From assembly GCF_002269255.1 (NCBI RefSeq), contig NZ_CP022823.1, positions 868,001-932,000 on the forward strand: a stretch of 64,000 bases of DNA. The letters are read 5' to 3'. This document shows positions 34,145 through 41,522 of the stretch, in pieces. Every line of letters starts with the position of its first letter. The first letter of the stretch is position 1. The stretch is from Klebsiella quasivariicola (lineage in GTDB: Bacteria > Pseudomonadota > Gammaproteobacteria > Enterobacterales > Enterobacteriaceae). Position numbers and translations under genes: made by a program. The notes beneath the pieces are model-generated. The model did not search any database. It was given only the letters and a program-made list of their open reading frames with translations, and was not told the origin of the DNA.

Positions 34145-34607
34145 AATAGTTGCTCCTGGAAAATAGGTATGAGTGACCGTCACAGCGAAGCCATACGCTA
34201 TGACGAAAAGGATCGGTAATGCTAAAACGGTACAGGGTGAAGATGATTAATCACGAATTGATAACACATTATATTGACAGACACTAAAAATATCGCCGGG
34301 CGATAATTCTTAATTTTAAAGATTTTAATCGTCGGCTCAATAGCATCTGCACGGGTTAGTGCCAGGTGTATAAAATGAAAGGATATTTTGATGGTCAGTC
34401 GCCATTAAAGACAACGATGCGAAAATTCTCTCCTGCAATTAATACCCGAGCCTATTCCTGAATAAGCGCAGGGTTATATTAACTCTCAGACATAAGGATT
34501 AAATAAGAACTTGTGGGAACAGTAATCCTAATTAACAGAGGGTTAATAATAAGGGATACTTTAATTGATCGGCCGATCGCGATACAACGCCATCCGTGGC
34601 GTCAATG
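34145..34607. other. AT-rich fimB-fimE intergenic region
   Basis: 463 bp, strongly AT-rich, no supported gene. It should hold the fimE promoter. Many A/T tracts make H-NS-type control plausible, but no specific site was identified. Confidence 0.5.
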
Positions 34608-35213
34608 CTATTGGATCAGCGACGATCGCTGTTTGTCACGGGTATTGTCCCAGATGCCATAGAAGCGTCCCGCATTACTGGCGGTATACCAGACGGTGTG
34701 GCGGATATTGCGATGCCCGAGATAATCCTGAATCAAGCGGGTATCGATCCCCATATTCGCCAGCGCAAAGCCACAGGAGTGCCGCAGCATGTGCGGGTGG
34801 ATCTCCAGCGGCAGCCCCGCCAGTCCCCCTGAGGAGGCGATAATCTGATAAAACTGCTGGCGGGAGAGGGGATTACCTTTGCGGGAGAGAAACAGCCATT
34901 CGCTGGCGGCCTGCGGCCAGCTGCTGCGAATGGCCAGCCAGCGCTTTAGGGCGTGGATCTCTTTATCCAGCAACGGGTGGGTGGTCGAAAACCCTTTTTT
35001 TAGCCGATGGATGTAAACACATCGGGCAGCAAGGTCGATATCCGATATTCGTAGACGGCAGATCTCACTGGCGCGTAGACCATGGATGAAGCACAGTAAT
35101 GTCAGGCAATAATTACGTGCAGCATAAGGACCGGTATCGGCCGCTTTAAGTAAAGACTCGATTTCATTCTGAGTCAGGAAGTTCCTTTTTTTTATATCGG
35201 CGTTATTCGTCAT
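34608..35213 (-). CDS. fimB: Tyrosine recombinase FimB
   Basis: 201 residues from the ATG at 35213 (MTNNADIKKRNFLT). Catalytic Arg47 (FIHGLRASEICRL), the HPHMLRHSCG His/Arg pair, LGHRNIRHT and the final Tyr (VWYT) are intact. FimB inverts fimS in both directions. It is very similar to E. coli FimB to the end (GRFYGIWDNTR). Confidence 0.96.
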   Translation of the reverse strand: MTNNADIKKRNFLTQNEIESLLKAADTGPYAARNYCLTLLCFIHGLRASEICRLRISDIDLAARCVYIHRLKKGFSTTHPLLDKEIHALKRWLAIRSSWPQAASEWLFLSRKGNPLSRQQFYQIIASSGGLAGLPLEIHPHMLRHSCGFALANMGIDTRLIQDYLGHRNIRHTVWYTASNAGRFYGIWDNTRDKQRSSLIQ

Positions 35214-35726
35214 GGTTTTCCCTTTTATTGCAGGCATATTTTGCGCTTTCCGGGCCTGCGTCAGGTCATTGTTAAATTTGACTGCCTTTTTATTTTGAAA
35301 CAGCGTGGTGATAACGTTTTAATTTGCTACGAACATGAGCGGTATCATGGGCTATCTCCATCGCTAACGATAAGAGGCCGCAATCTGAAGGGTAAAGAAA
35401 GGGTGAGCTGGCTGAACAGATGAATTTTTCCTGGGGGTTTCCACGTCCTGTACATCCCTGATCCTCTTGATGATGCCCGCATGTTGATGAAGGCACGGGC
35501 TTCCGGCCACGGCAAGGCGGCTATCAATGCCGTCGTGATTTATTGCCTGTCTGCTGGGCAACGTCAACCCAGTAAACCAGCCTCCCGCACCGACAACCTT
35601 CGGGAATGGCATGAGAAATTTCTCAGACAAAATACAACCTTAAGTCGTCTGGATAGCATTCACTGCAAAACTACAACAGCAATTAAACCATACTGCAAAA
35701 AGCCTGGTGATAATAGCATTGTCTGT

Positions 35727-35751
35727 AATAGGGCGCTTTACGCCCTATTTC
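35727..35751. terminator. Hairpin AATAGGGCG/CGCCCTATT
   Basis: 9-bp stem with 5-nt loop, then TTT. Terminator-like, but with no assigned gene. Confidence 0.45.
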
Positions 35752-35961
35752 AATGGGTAAGCTTAAGCTGGGGCGTGCGGTGAATGAGATTATAACCGTC
35801 ACAGTCAGCGTCAGCAGGGAGATAGCAATGGGGGGAAGAAGAGAACAGGTTAGTGTTGCTATAGGGTCTGACGGTTGGCTGGAATGCCCGCTTGCCTGTT
35901 AAGAATAAGCTGCATGCCAGGAACGTCAGGTTGGCGATGGAAGTATCAGGGGAGAATTAAC

Positions 35962-36005
35962 GGCTTCGGCGCGGGAAGGACTCACATCCAGGATACGCCG
36001 AAGCC
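35962..36005 (-). terminator. Hairpin downstream of the charged exported peptide gene
   Basis: The 10-bp arms GGCTTCGGCG and CGCCGAAGCC with a 24-nt loop lie just past the stop at 36013. No clear T run; it may end or stabilise the mRNA. Confidence 0.4.
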
Positions 36006-36012
36006 TGCCGGT

Positions 36013-36258
36013 TCACCATTTTTCGTCACGTGCCTCCTGGCGACCTTCACGGCGATTTTCCCGTTTATCATGACGACAGCTGGCGTTGCTTTGATTGTTA
36101 TTGCGGACGCATTCCTGTTTGGTATCACGACCTTGTTCGCGACTATCCTGGCGGATATCGCGGGCGTCCTGGCGTTTGTCGCCACGCCAGGTGGCGTGTG
36201 CGGCAAGCGAGGGTATCAGTAGCGTAATGCAGACCAGGGTAAGTAAGCCTCTTTTCAT
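36013..36258 (-). CDS. Small exported Arg/Asp-rich protein of unknown function
   Basis: 81 residues from the ATG at 36258. The signal peptide is MKRGLLTLVCITLLIPSLAA. The mature part alternates acidic and basic residues with heptad-like repeats (RGDKRQDARDIRQDSREQGR, then HDKRENRREGRQEARDEKW) and has two Cys (TKQECVRNNN, NASCRHD), suggesting a periplasmic charged helix. No family recognised. It stands alone on the minus strand between fimB and the NicO gene. Confidence 0.65.
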   Translation of the reverse strand: MKRGLLTLVCITLLIPSLAAHATWRGDKRQDARDIRQDSREQGRDTKQECVRNNNQSNASCRHDKRENRREGRQEARDEKW

Positions 36259-36650
36259 GGGAGTGGTCCTGTTGAAAAGCACCATAAATAAATAGCAGTT
36301 AAAGAATATTCTTGCCGGACGCGCTGCATAATAAATGACAAAAAATGCCCGGACAGAAATAACTTATTTATTTTTATCTGTAATTTTGCGCGTCAATTTT
36401 CGTTTTACAGGGTATGGGTAAGCGCTAACCAATAACTCATTAAAAGAGATGTCAAGGGTATGCTGAAGATATTGCGGCATTTTGCGCTAACATGGTGTAG
36501 AGAAGGCAGCGACCGGTAGATAATGCGGAGCCTGTGACTATGAACAGTCATGTGAAAAGCTGCGATAAATTCCCCGCCCTTCAGAGCAGACACATCGTTC
36601 GCCTGATGTGAAGTTGCCATCAGGCGGTTTACGTTTTCTACAATGGCATA
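36259..36650. other. Intergenic region before the NicO transporter
   Basis: 392 bp. A hairpin CGCCTGATG/CATCAGGCG (36600-36626, 9-nt loop) precedes a TTTACGTTTTC stretch 24 bp before the transporter gene. A 23-codon frame (36540-36611) ends in the hairpin's first arm; it has no good ribosome site and is not called. Confidence 0.45.
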
Positions 36651-37610
36651 ATGATGACGACTCCGATTCAGCACCGCGACTGGCGCCTGCTGGCGGCCGG
36701 GAGCGGCGGTCTTCTGCTGCTGGCCGCAGGCATCACCTTGCACAGCCACTGGGGCGACTTTCTCCAGTGGTGTCTCGCCACGCAAATTACCCTGCATCGC
36801 TACCTGGTGATGTACCTTCTGTTGTTGAACAACCATCAATATAGCGGCGGCGTCTGGCTGCTGGTGGGCGCTTTTCTCTATGGTGTGCTGCACGCCATCG
36901 GACCGGGACACGGCAAGTTTATCGTGACGACCTACCTCAGCACCAATCAGGAGAGCCTGACGGCGGCGCGGGTAGTGCCCTTTCTCGGCAGCTTGTTGCA
37001 AGGGGTCACTGCGATACTCTTCGTCTTTATTCTTGCGGTGGGGCTGAATCTGGCCGCCGGCGATCTTAGCGCCAGCCGCTGGTACGTCGAGAAGATCAGC
37101 GCCCTGACCATCGGCGCCTTTGGGGCTTATGTTATCTTTCGCGCTCTGCAAAGCCTGTGGCCGGCAAAACAGGTGATTCGCCGCCTGACGCCAGCGCATC
37201 AGCATGACGCCTCGTGCGGCTGCGGCCATCACGGCGTGGGGCAGGATCTGCAGGGCGCTGACTGGAAGACGCGCCTTGGCGTGGTGCTGGCTATCGGCGC
37301 CCGGCCCTGCAGCGGGGCGATCATGATCCTGTTATTTGCCAACGCGCTGGGGATTGTCAGCTGGGGCATCGCCGCAGTGATGACCATGGCGCTGGGCACC
37401 GGACTTTCGATCCTTGGTCTGTCGCTGCTGGTCCACTATGCGCGTCATCGAACGGTCAAGCGGCTGACCACGACTCACCGCCCGCGGCCCTGGCTGGTGC
37501 CGCTGGTGAAGATCCTCGGCGGTCTGGCTCTGATCCTCTTTGCCGTGGGGTTGTTTTTCACCGTGGTGCCGATCAGCGCCAACGGCGACTTTATTGCGGC
37601 GGGCTGTTAG
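36651..37610 (+). CDS. NicO-family nickel/cobalt (or zinc) transporter
   Basis: 319 residues, six or more membrane segments. Signature motifs are LYGVLHAIGPGHGKFIVTTY (H-x4-P-G-H-G-K type) and LAIGARPCSGAIMILLFA, with a His-rich loop (AHQHDASCGCGHHGVG) between helices that may bind metal. It belongs to the RcnA/NicO/ZevB family; direction of transport and metal cannot be fixed. No DUF1007 (ZevA) partner or RcnR regulator is adjacent. It converges with and overlaps a MarR gene by 4 bp. Confidence 0.88.
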   Translation: MMTTPIQHRDWRLLAAGSGGLLLLAAGITLHSHWGDFLQWCLATQITLHRYLVMYLLLLNNHQYSGGVWLLVGAFLYGVLHAIGPGHGKFIVTTYLSTNQESLTAARVVPFLGSLLQGVTAILFVFILAVGLNLAAGDLSASRWYVEKISALTIGAFGAYVIFRALQSLWPAKQVIRRLTPAHQHDASCGCGHHGVGQDLQGADWKTRLGVVLAIGARPCSGAIMILLFANALGIVSWGIAAVMTMALGTGLSILGLSLLVHYARHRTVKRLTTTHRPRPWLVPLVKILGGLALILFAVGLFFTVVPISANGDFIAAGC

Positions 37611-38113
37611 CCCGTTTCCAGCAGGCGCATCAACACCCGCAGCGCCTGATCCAGCTGCTGGCGTTCGCTGTCGCTGAGTCCTGCCAGCAGCTGTCGTTCG
37701 TTGTCGACATGGCTCTCCACTGCCCGATCGATCCGCTCGCGTCCGACCGGCGTCAGGGCGACCAGCATACTGCGGGCGTCCTCCGGGTTCGGCAGGCGGG
37801 TAATAAACCCGCGTTTCTCCAGCGCCTTTAAACGATGAGTCATGGTGCCGGAGGTGATCATCAGCGTCGAGAAGAGCTGAGTCGGTGAGAGAATGAAAGG
37901 CGCCCCGGCACGGCGCAGCGTCGCCAGCATGTCAAACTCCCAGCGCACCAGATCGTGACGCGTGAAGGCCACTTCCACCTGCGGCTCCAGCAGCATGGCG
38001 CATCGTTTCAGACGGCCAATTGGTCCCATCGGGCTGCAGTCCAGATCGGGTCGCTCCCGCTGCCACTGGGCGAGAATGCGATCAACGGCGTCGTTCAGCG
38101 GTGATTTGTCCAT
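37607..38113 (-). CDS. MarR-family transcriptional regulator
   Basis: 168 residues with the MarR winged helix: VRWEFDMLATLRRAGAPFIL, LSPTQLFSTLMITSGTMTHR and LPNPEDARSMLVALTPVGRE (wing). It is divergent from an EamA-type exporter and a 14-bp palindrome lies in the 81-bp gap between them, so autoregulation and exporter repression are likely. Ligand unknown. Confidence 0.93.
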   Translation of the reverse strand: MDKSPLNDAVDRILAQWQRERPDLDCSPMGPIGRLKRCAMLLEPQVEVAFTRHDLVRWEFDMLATLRRAGAPFILSPTQLFSTLMITSGTMTHRLKALEKRGFITRLPNPEDARSMLVALTPVGRERIDRAVESHVDNERQLLAGLSDSERQQLDQALRVLMRLLETG

Positions 38114-38126
38114 CAGTGCTCACTTG

Positions 38127-38140
38127 TCTTGATATCAAGA
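38127..38140. promoter_or_regulatory. Palindrome TCTTGATATCAAGA, likely MarR operator
   Basis: Perfect 14-bp dyad in the middle of the MarR/EamA divergent promoter. Size and symmetry fit MarR-family operators. Confidence 0.65.
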
Positions 38141-38194
38141 TACATTGCGGTACATACTTCCGTCACCAATTTACCTTGAAGTGAAGATAAAATC

Positions 38195-39091
38195 ATGGCA
38201 TTTCTCACGCGTAGTTTGATGCTCGACTTACTGCTGACGGCGCTGGCGCCCGCTATCTGGGGAACGACCTACATCGTCACCTCCCAGTTTCTTCCCCCGG
38301 ATCGACCCTTTATCGCTGCGCTGTTGCGGGTGTTGCCGGCAGGAATCGCTCTGCTGATCTGGAGCCGCCGCTTTCCACAGCGCGGCGAATGGGTAAAGCT
38401 TATCGTCACCGGTATTTTAAACATCGGCGCTTTTCAGGCGCTGCTGTTTATCGCCGCCTATCGCTTACCCGGCGGGTTGGCGGCGGTGATTGGCGCGATC
38501 CAGCCGCTGCTGGTGATGCTCCTCGCCTGGTGCGTAGACCGGCAGCGTTCGCCCTGGCTGGCGGTGTTCTCCGCCATCGCCGGTATACTCGGTATGGCCA
38601 TGCTGCTGCTGTCGCCGCACACCGTCCTCGACCCGCTGGGTATCGGCGCGGCGTTTCTCGGCGCGATCAGTATGGCGCTGGGCACCTGGCTTTCCCGCCG
38701 CTGGGCGCTCTCCTTGCCGATTGTCGCGTTGACCGGCTGGCAGCTGGCGATCGGTGGGGTGGTACTGGCCCCGGTGGCGCTGATCGTTGATCCTCCTCTG
38801 CATCAGGTGACCGCGCTGCAGGTTGCAGGCTATCTGTGGCTGTGCGTGGCGGGTGCGATGCTGGCCTATGGTCTGTGGTTCCGGGGAATTGGTCGCCTCT
38901 CGCCGGTGGCGGTGTCGGCGATGAGTCTGCTGAGCCCGGTGACCGCCGTGGTGCTGGGATGGATATTTCTGGGACAAACGATCCAGGGGATGGCGCTGGT
39001 GGGACTGATCGTGGTGCTGGCGAGCGTGTTGTCTATCCAGCGCGCGCTGGCGCGCCAGGCGGCGGGAGCAAAAACGAAAAAAGCCCCATAA
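38195..39091 (+). CDS. EamA/DMT-superfamily transporter
   Basis: 298 residues with ten hydrophobic segments in two EamA repeats: APAIWGTTYIVTSQFLPPDR at the first, and VALTGWQLAIGGVVLAPVAL at the second, with LSPVTAVVLGWIFLGQTIQG near the end. Such proteins export metabolites or drugs. Divergent from MarR and probably derepressed by its ligand. The last codons overlap the terminator of the opposite-strand DUF1471 gene. Confidence 0.92.
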   Translation: MAFLTRSLMLDLLLTALAPAIWGTTYIVTSQFLPPDRPFIAALLRVLPAGIALLIWSRRFPQRGEWVKLIVTGILNIGAFQALLFIAAYRLPGGLAAVIGAIQPLLVMLLAWCVDRQRSPWLAVFSAIAGILGMAMLLLSPHTVLDPLGIGAAFLGAISMALGTWLSRRWALSLPIVALTGWQLAIGGVVLAPVALIVDPPLHQVTALQVAGYLWLCVAGAMLAYGLWFRGIGRLSPVAVSAMSLLSPVTAVVLGWIFLGQTIQGMALVGLIVVLASVLSIQRALARQAAGAKTKKAP

Positions 39092-39098
39092 CGGGGCT
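39082..39098 (-). terminator. Terminator for the DUF1471 gene, inside the EamA 3' end
   Basis: AGCCCC/GGGGCT with a 5-nt loop; read leftward it is followed by TTTTTTCGTTTTT. It overlaps the EamA stop codon. Confidence 0.65.
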
Positions 39099-39186
39099 CG
39101 ACATTGCTGTGTGCGGGGTGGGCGGCGGGAGCCAGACCAGCCACCCGCAGGCGGCCTGTCCGGCAGCTCCCTCTGCAACCATTCGC

Positions 39187-39396
39187 TTATTTAGACAGCT
39201 CGGCGGTCATATGGACCTGGTTGCCGGTGTACGCTTCGGTGATGTGATAGGAAGCACCTTGTTCTTTCGCAATGGTTGCGATTTTCGCTTCTGCGCTATC
39301 CAGGGTGTCAGCAGTGACGCTCACCGGGTGAGCGAAGCTAGCGAAAGAAACCAGAGAGAGCATACCGGCAGCGGCGAGTAATTTTACGTTTTTCAT
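39187..39396 (-). CDS. YhcN/BhsA-like DUF1471 exported protein
   Basis: 69 residues with signal peptide MKNVKLLAAAGMLSLVSFAS ending FA/HPVSV. The mature ~48 residues (DSAEAKIATIAKEQGASYHI, then QVHMTAELSK) fit DUF1471, a periplasmic family linked to stress, biofilm and acid response. Own promoter region; terminator at 39082. Confidence 0.9.
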   Translation of the reverse strand: MKNVKLLAAAGMLSLVSFASFAHPVSVTADTLDSAEAKIATIAKEQGASYHITEAYTGNQVHMTAELSK

Positions 39397-40105
39397 GGTG
39401 TTTATCCTTTTAACTTTTATGGTGGAAAGCGTGTTTGCTTTCGATGGGCTTATAATAAGTCTGCTAACTATAACATGCGTTGCAAAAAGTGCGATTTAGA
39501 TCACGTTTTTATGGCGGGTGGATGATGAGGATAGATGTGTCGTTATGTTTTTTGATTTAAAAACAATGAATTACTGATGGTGTTGTGAAAGAGATATCAC
39601 GCGGTTTGCTCGCGTTCACGGGAAGGAATGCGCCTCATTTACCCCTATATCATTCATTGAATGAATTTATTGATGTTATTTTCCGCGCCGTCAGGGCGGA
39701 TTCGGACTTATCGCGATGGCGCCCGGGCGGCCTTTTCGGCAGCATGATCCGCTACATTCCTCCCTTACGCCGGCGTTAGGCATCCTGCGCTGTAAACAAC
39801 CGCTGTCTCGTTTTCATCTATCAATAATCATTTATTAATAGCCTAAGGTTGTTTGTTATATATCTTAATGAAACGTGAACAAATGTATATTTATCGGCGA
39901 ATGAATAGCATTCTTTGACGCCGATAGTTCCAGCGAACTTATATTTTTTAGGTTCGTTACCTGACGCCTTAAATATTGCGGCTCCCGCGGTCAGTCGAAG
40001 ATTCTATTAGCAGTGGCATAAATCAGCATCGCCTGATGTTTCTGGTTCTATGCGAATTCACAGTGTGCTCATTGATTCGTAATTCACTCTGACAAGGAAA
40101 TGGCA
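39397..40105. other. mrkA upstream region
   Basis: 709 bp, AT-rich between 39780 and 40000, no supported gene (a 64-codon rightward frame at 39585 has no motif). It contains the inverted-repeat-like MrkH box at 39819-39840 and should hold the mrkA promoter. Confidence 0.55.
39819..39840. promoter_or_regulatory. Likely MrkH box upstream of mrkA
   Basis: TATCAATAAT and TTATTAATA form an imperfect 22-bp dyad 266 bp before mrkA. It includes the TATCAA core reported for the MrkH box of K. pneumoniae, where MrkH bound to c-di-GMP activates mrkABCDF. Confidence 0.65.
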
Positions 40106-40714
40106 ATGAAAAAGGTTCTTCTCTCTGCAGCAATGGCAACCGCGTTTTTTGGCATGACTGCTGCTCATGCAGCTGATACCAATGTTGGCGGCGGCCAGGT
40201 TAATTTCTTCGGTAAAGTTACCGACGTATCTTGTACTGTTTCCGTTAACGGCCAGGGTAGCGATGCGAATGTGTACCTGTCTCCGGTAACCCTGACGGAA
40301 GTTAAAGCGGCAACAGCGGACACTTACCTGAAACCGAAATCCTTCACCATTGATGTCTCTAACTGCCAGGCTGCAAACGGTGACAAACAGGATGACGTAA
40401 GCAAACTGGGCGTGAACTGGACCGGTGGTAACCTGCTGGCTAGCGCAAGCGGCAAGCAGCTGGGCTACCTGGCGAACACCGAAGCTGCCGGCGCGCAGAA
40501 CATCCAGCTGGTGCTGTCTACTGACGACGCTACCGCGCTGACCAACAAAATCATCCCGGGCGACAGCACTCAGCCGAAAGCGGTTGGCGATGCTTCTGCT
40601 GTAGCCGATGGCGCACGCTTCACCTACTACGTTGGTTATGCCACCAGCACGCCGAACACTGTAACCACCGGTGTGGTCAACAGCTACGCGACTTACGAAA
40701 TTACTTACCAGTAA
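40106..40714 (+). CDS. mrkA: Type 3 fimbria major subunit MrkA
   Basis: 202 residues from the ATG at 40106, with AAGGAA upstream; this is the known MrkA length. Signal peptide MKKVLLSAAMATAFFGMTAA, mature start ADTNVGGGQVNFFGKVTDVS, Cys pair (VSCTVSVNG; VSNCQAANG), and the tail SYATYEITYQ. It forms the shaft of type 3 fimbriae used on abiotic surfaces and in biofilms. Confidence 0.98.
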   Translation: MKKVLLSAAMATAFFGMTAAHAADTNVGGGQVNFFGKVTDVSCTVSVNGQGSDANVYLSPVTLTEVKAATADTYLKPKSFTIDVSNCQAANGDKQDDVSKLGVNWTGGNLLASASGKQLGYLANTEAAGAQNIQLVLSTDDATALTNKIIPGDSTQPKAVGDASAVADGARFTYYVGYATSTPNTVTTGVVNSYATYEITYQ

Positions 40715-40730
40715 TTCCGCCAGAAAATAA

Positions 40731-40753
40731 AACTGCCCCGCCACGGGGCAGTT
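40731..40753 (+). terminator. Stem-loop between mrkA and mrkB
   Basis: AACTGCCCCG/CGGGGCAGTT is a perfect 10-bp stem with a 3-nt loop, 17 bp past mrkA. No T run follows; it may partly stop transcription or protect the mrkA mRNA so that the major subunit is made in excess. Confidence 0.65.
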
Positions 40754-40809
40754 AATAACAATAATAAAGCGGCGATGACCGCCGCTTCTATTTTTATTCT
40801 GAGGTCAGC

Positions 40810-41511
40810 ATGAAGCGTATTGCCCTTTTTTTCTGTTTCATTTTTAGTTTTGCGGCCCATGCCAACAATATTATTGTTAACGGTACCCGCTTTATTTATC
40901 CAGGAAATGAAAAAGAAATAACGGTACAGCTTTCAAATAACGCCGACCGTCCGGCGCTGGCGCAGGCCTGGCTGGATAATGGCGATGCCGACGCGACGCC
41001 GGATACCATTACCACCCCGTTTATTATCACTCCGCCGATCTCGCGCGTTGACGCCAAAAGTGGCCAGACGTTGCGTATTAAACTCGGCAGCAATGCCGGC
41101 CTGGCAAAAGATAAAGAGACGCTGTGGTGGCTGAACTTGCTGGAAATCCCACCGGTGGTGGCCGATCAGAAAAATGAAGGCCAGAACGTGCTACAGCTGG
41201 CGATCCGTTCCCGCTTTAAATTTATCTACCGGCCTGCCGGGTTAGGCAACCGCGATGCGGCGGCTGAGAAGCTGGTTCTGACCGCCAACGGCAGTAGTCT
41301 CGCCATCAATAACCCGTCGCCGTTCTACATTACCGTCAGCCGTATCTCCCGCAACGGCGGCAAAGCCCTGAACAGCAAAACCGTGATGCTGGCGCCGCAG
41401 TCCAGCCAGACGGTAGCGCTGTCGTCCGCTGTCAACCGCGGTGAAACCTTGACCGTTAACAACATTAATGACTATGGCGCCGATGTCGCAGTGAAAGTGG
41501 CCGTTAAATAA
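40810..41511 (+). CDS. mrkB: Type 3 fimbrial chaperone MrkB
   Basis: 233 residues; signal peptide to ~residue 18 (FAAHA/NNIIV). PapD-like motifs: VNGTRFIYPGNEKEITVQLS, LAKDKETLWWLNLLEIPPVV and LQLAIRSRFKFIYRP. It carries subunits to MrkC. It lies 11 bp before mrkC. Confidence 0.97.
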   Translation: MKRIALFFCFIFSFAAHANNIIVNGTRFIYPGNEKEITVQLSNNADRPALAQAWLDNGDADATPDTITTPFIITPPISRVDAKSGQTLRIKLGSNAGLAKDKETLWWLNLLEIPPVVADQKNEGQNVLQLAIRSRFKFIYRPAGLGNRDAAAEKLVLTANGSSLAINNPSPFYITVSRISRNGGKALNSKTVMLAPQSSQTVALSSAVNRGETLTVNNINDYGADVAVKVAVK

Positions 41512-41522
41512 GGGAAACGCTA

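Larger units (their letters stand above)
35214..36012. other. 800-bp region upstream of fimB
   Basis: Short open frames on both strands (for example 35364-35630 leftward and 35481-35783 rightward) lack ribosome sites and family motifs, so no gene is called. It holds the fimB promoter region and two hairpins: AATAGGGCG/CGCCCTATT (35727-35749) and GGCTTCGGCG/CGCCGAAGCC (35962-36005, 24-nt loop). E. coli has sialic-acid (nan) genes upstream of fimB; none are visible here. Confidence 0.5.

Noticed and set aside
35364..35783. Overlapping frames upstream of fimB on both strands
   Set aside because: No ribosome site or motif; probably non-coding.
36405..37232. 275-codon leftward frame overlapping the NicO gene
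   Set aside because: The plus-strand frame has clear NicO motifs and membrane segments; the leftward one has none.
39585..39779. 64-codon frame upstream of mrkA
   Set aside because: No ribosome site, no homology pattern; lies in a regulatory region.
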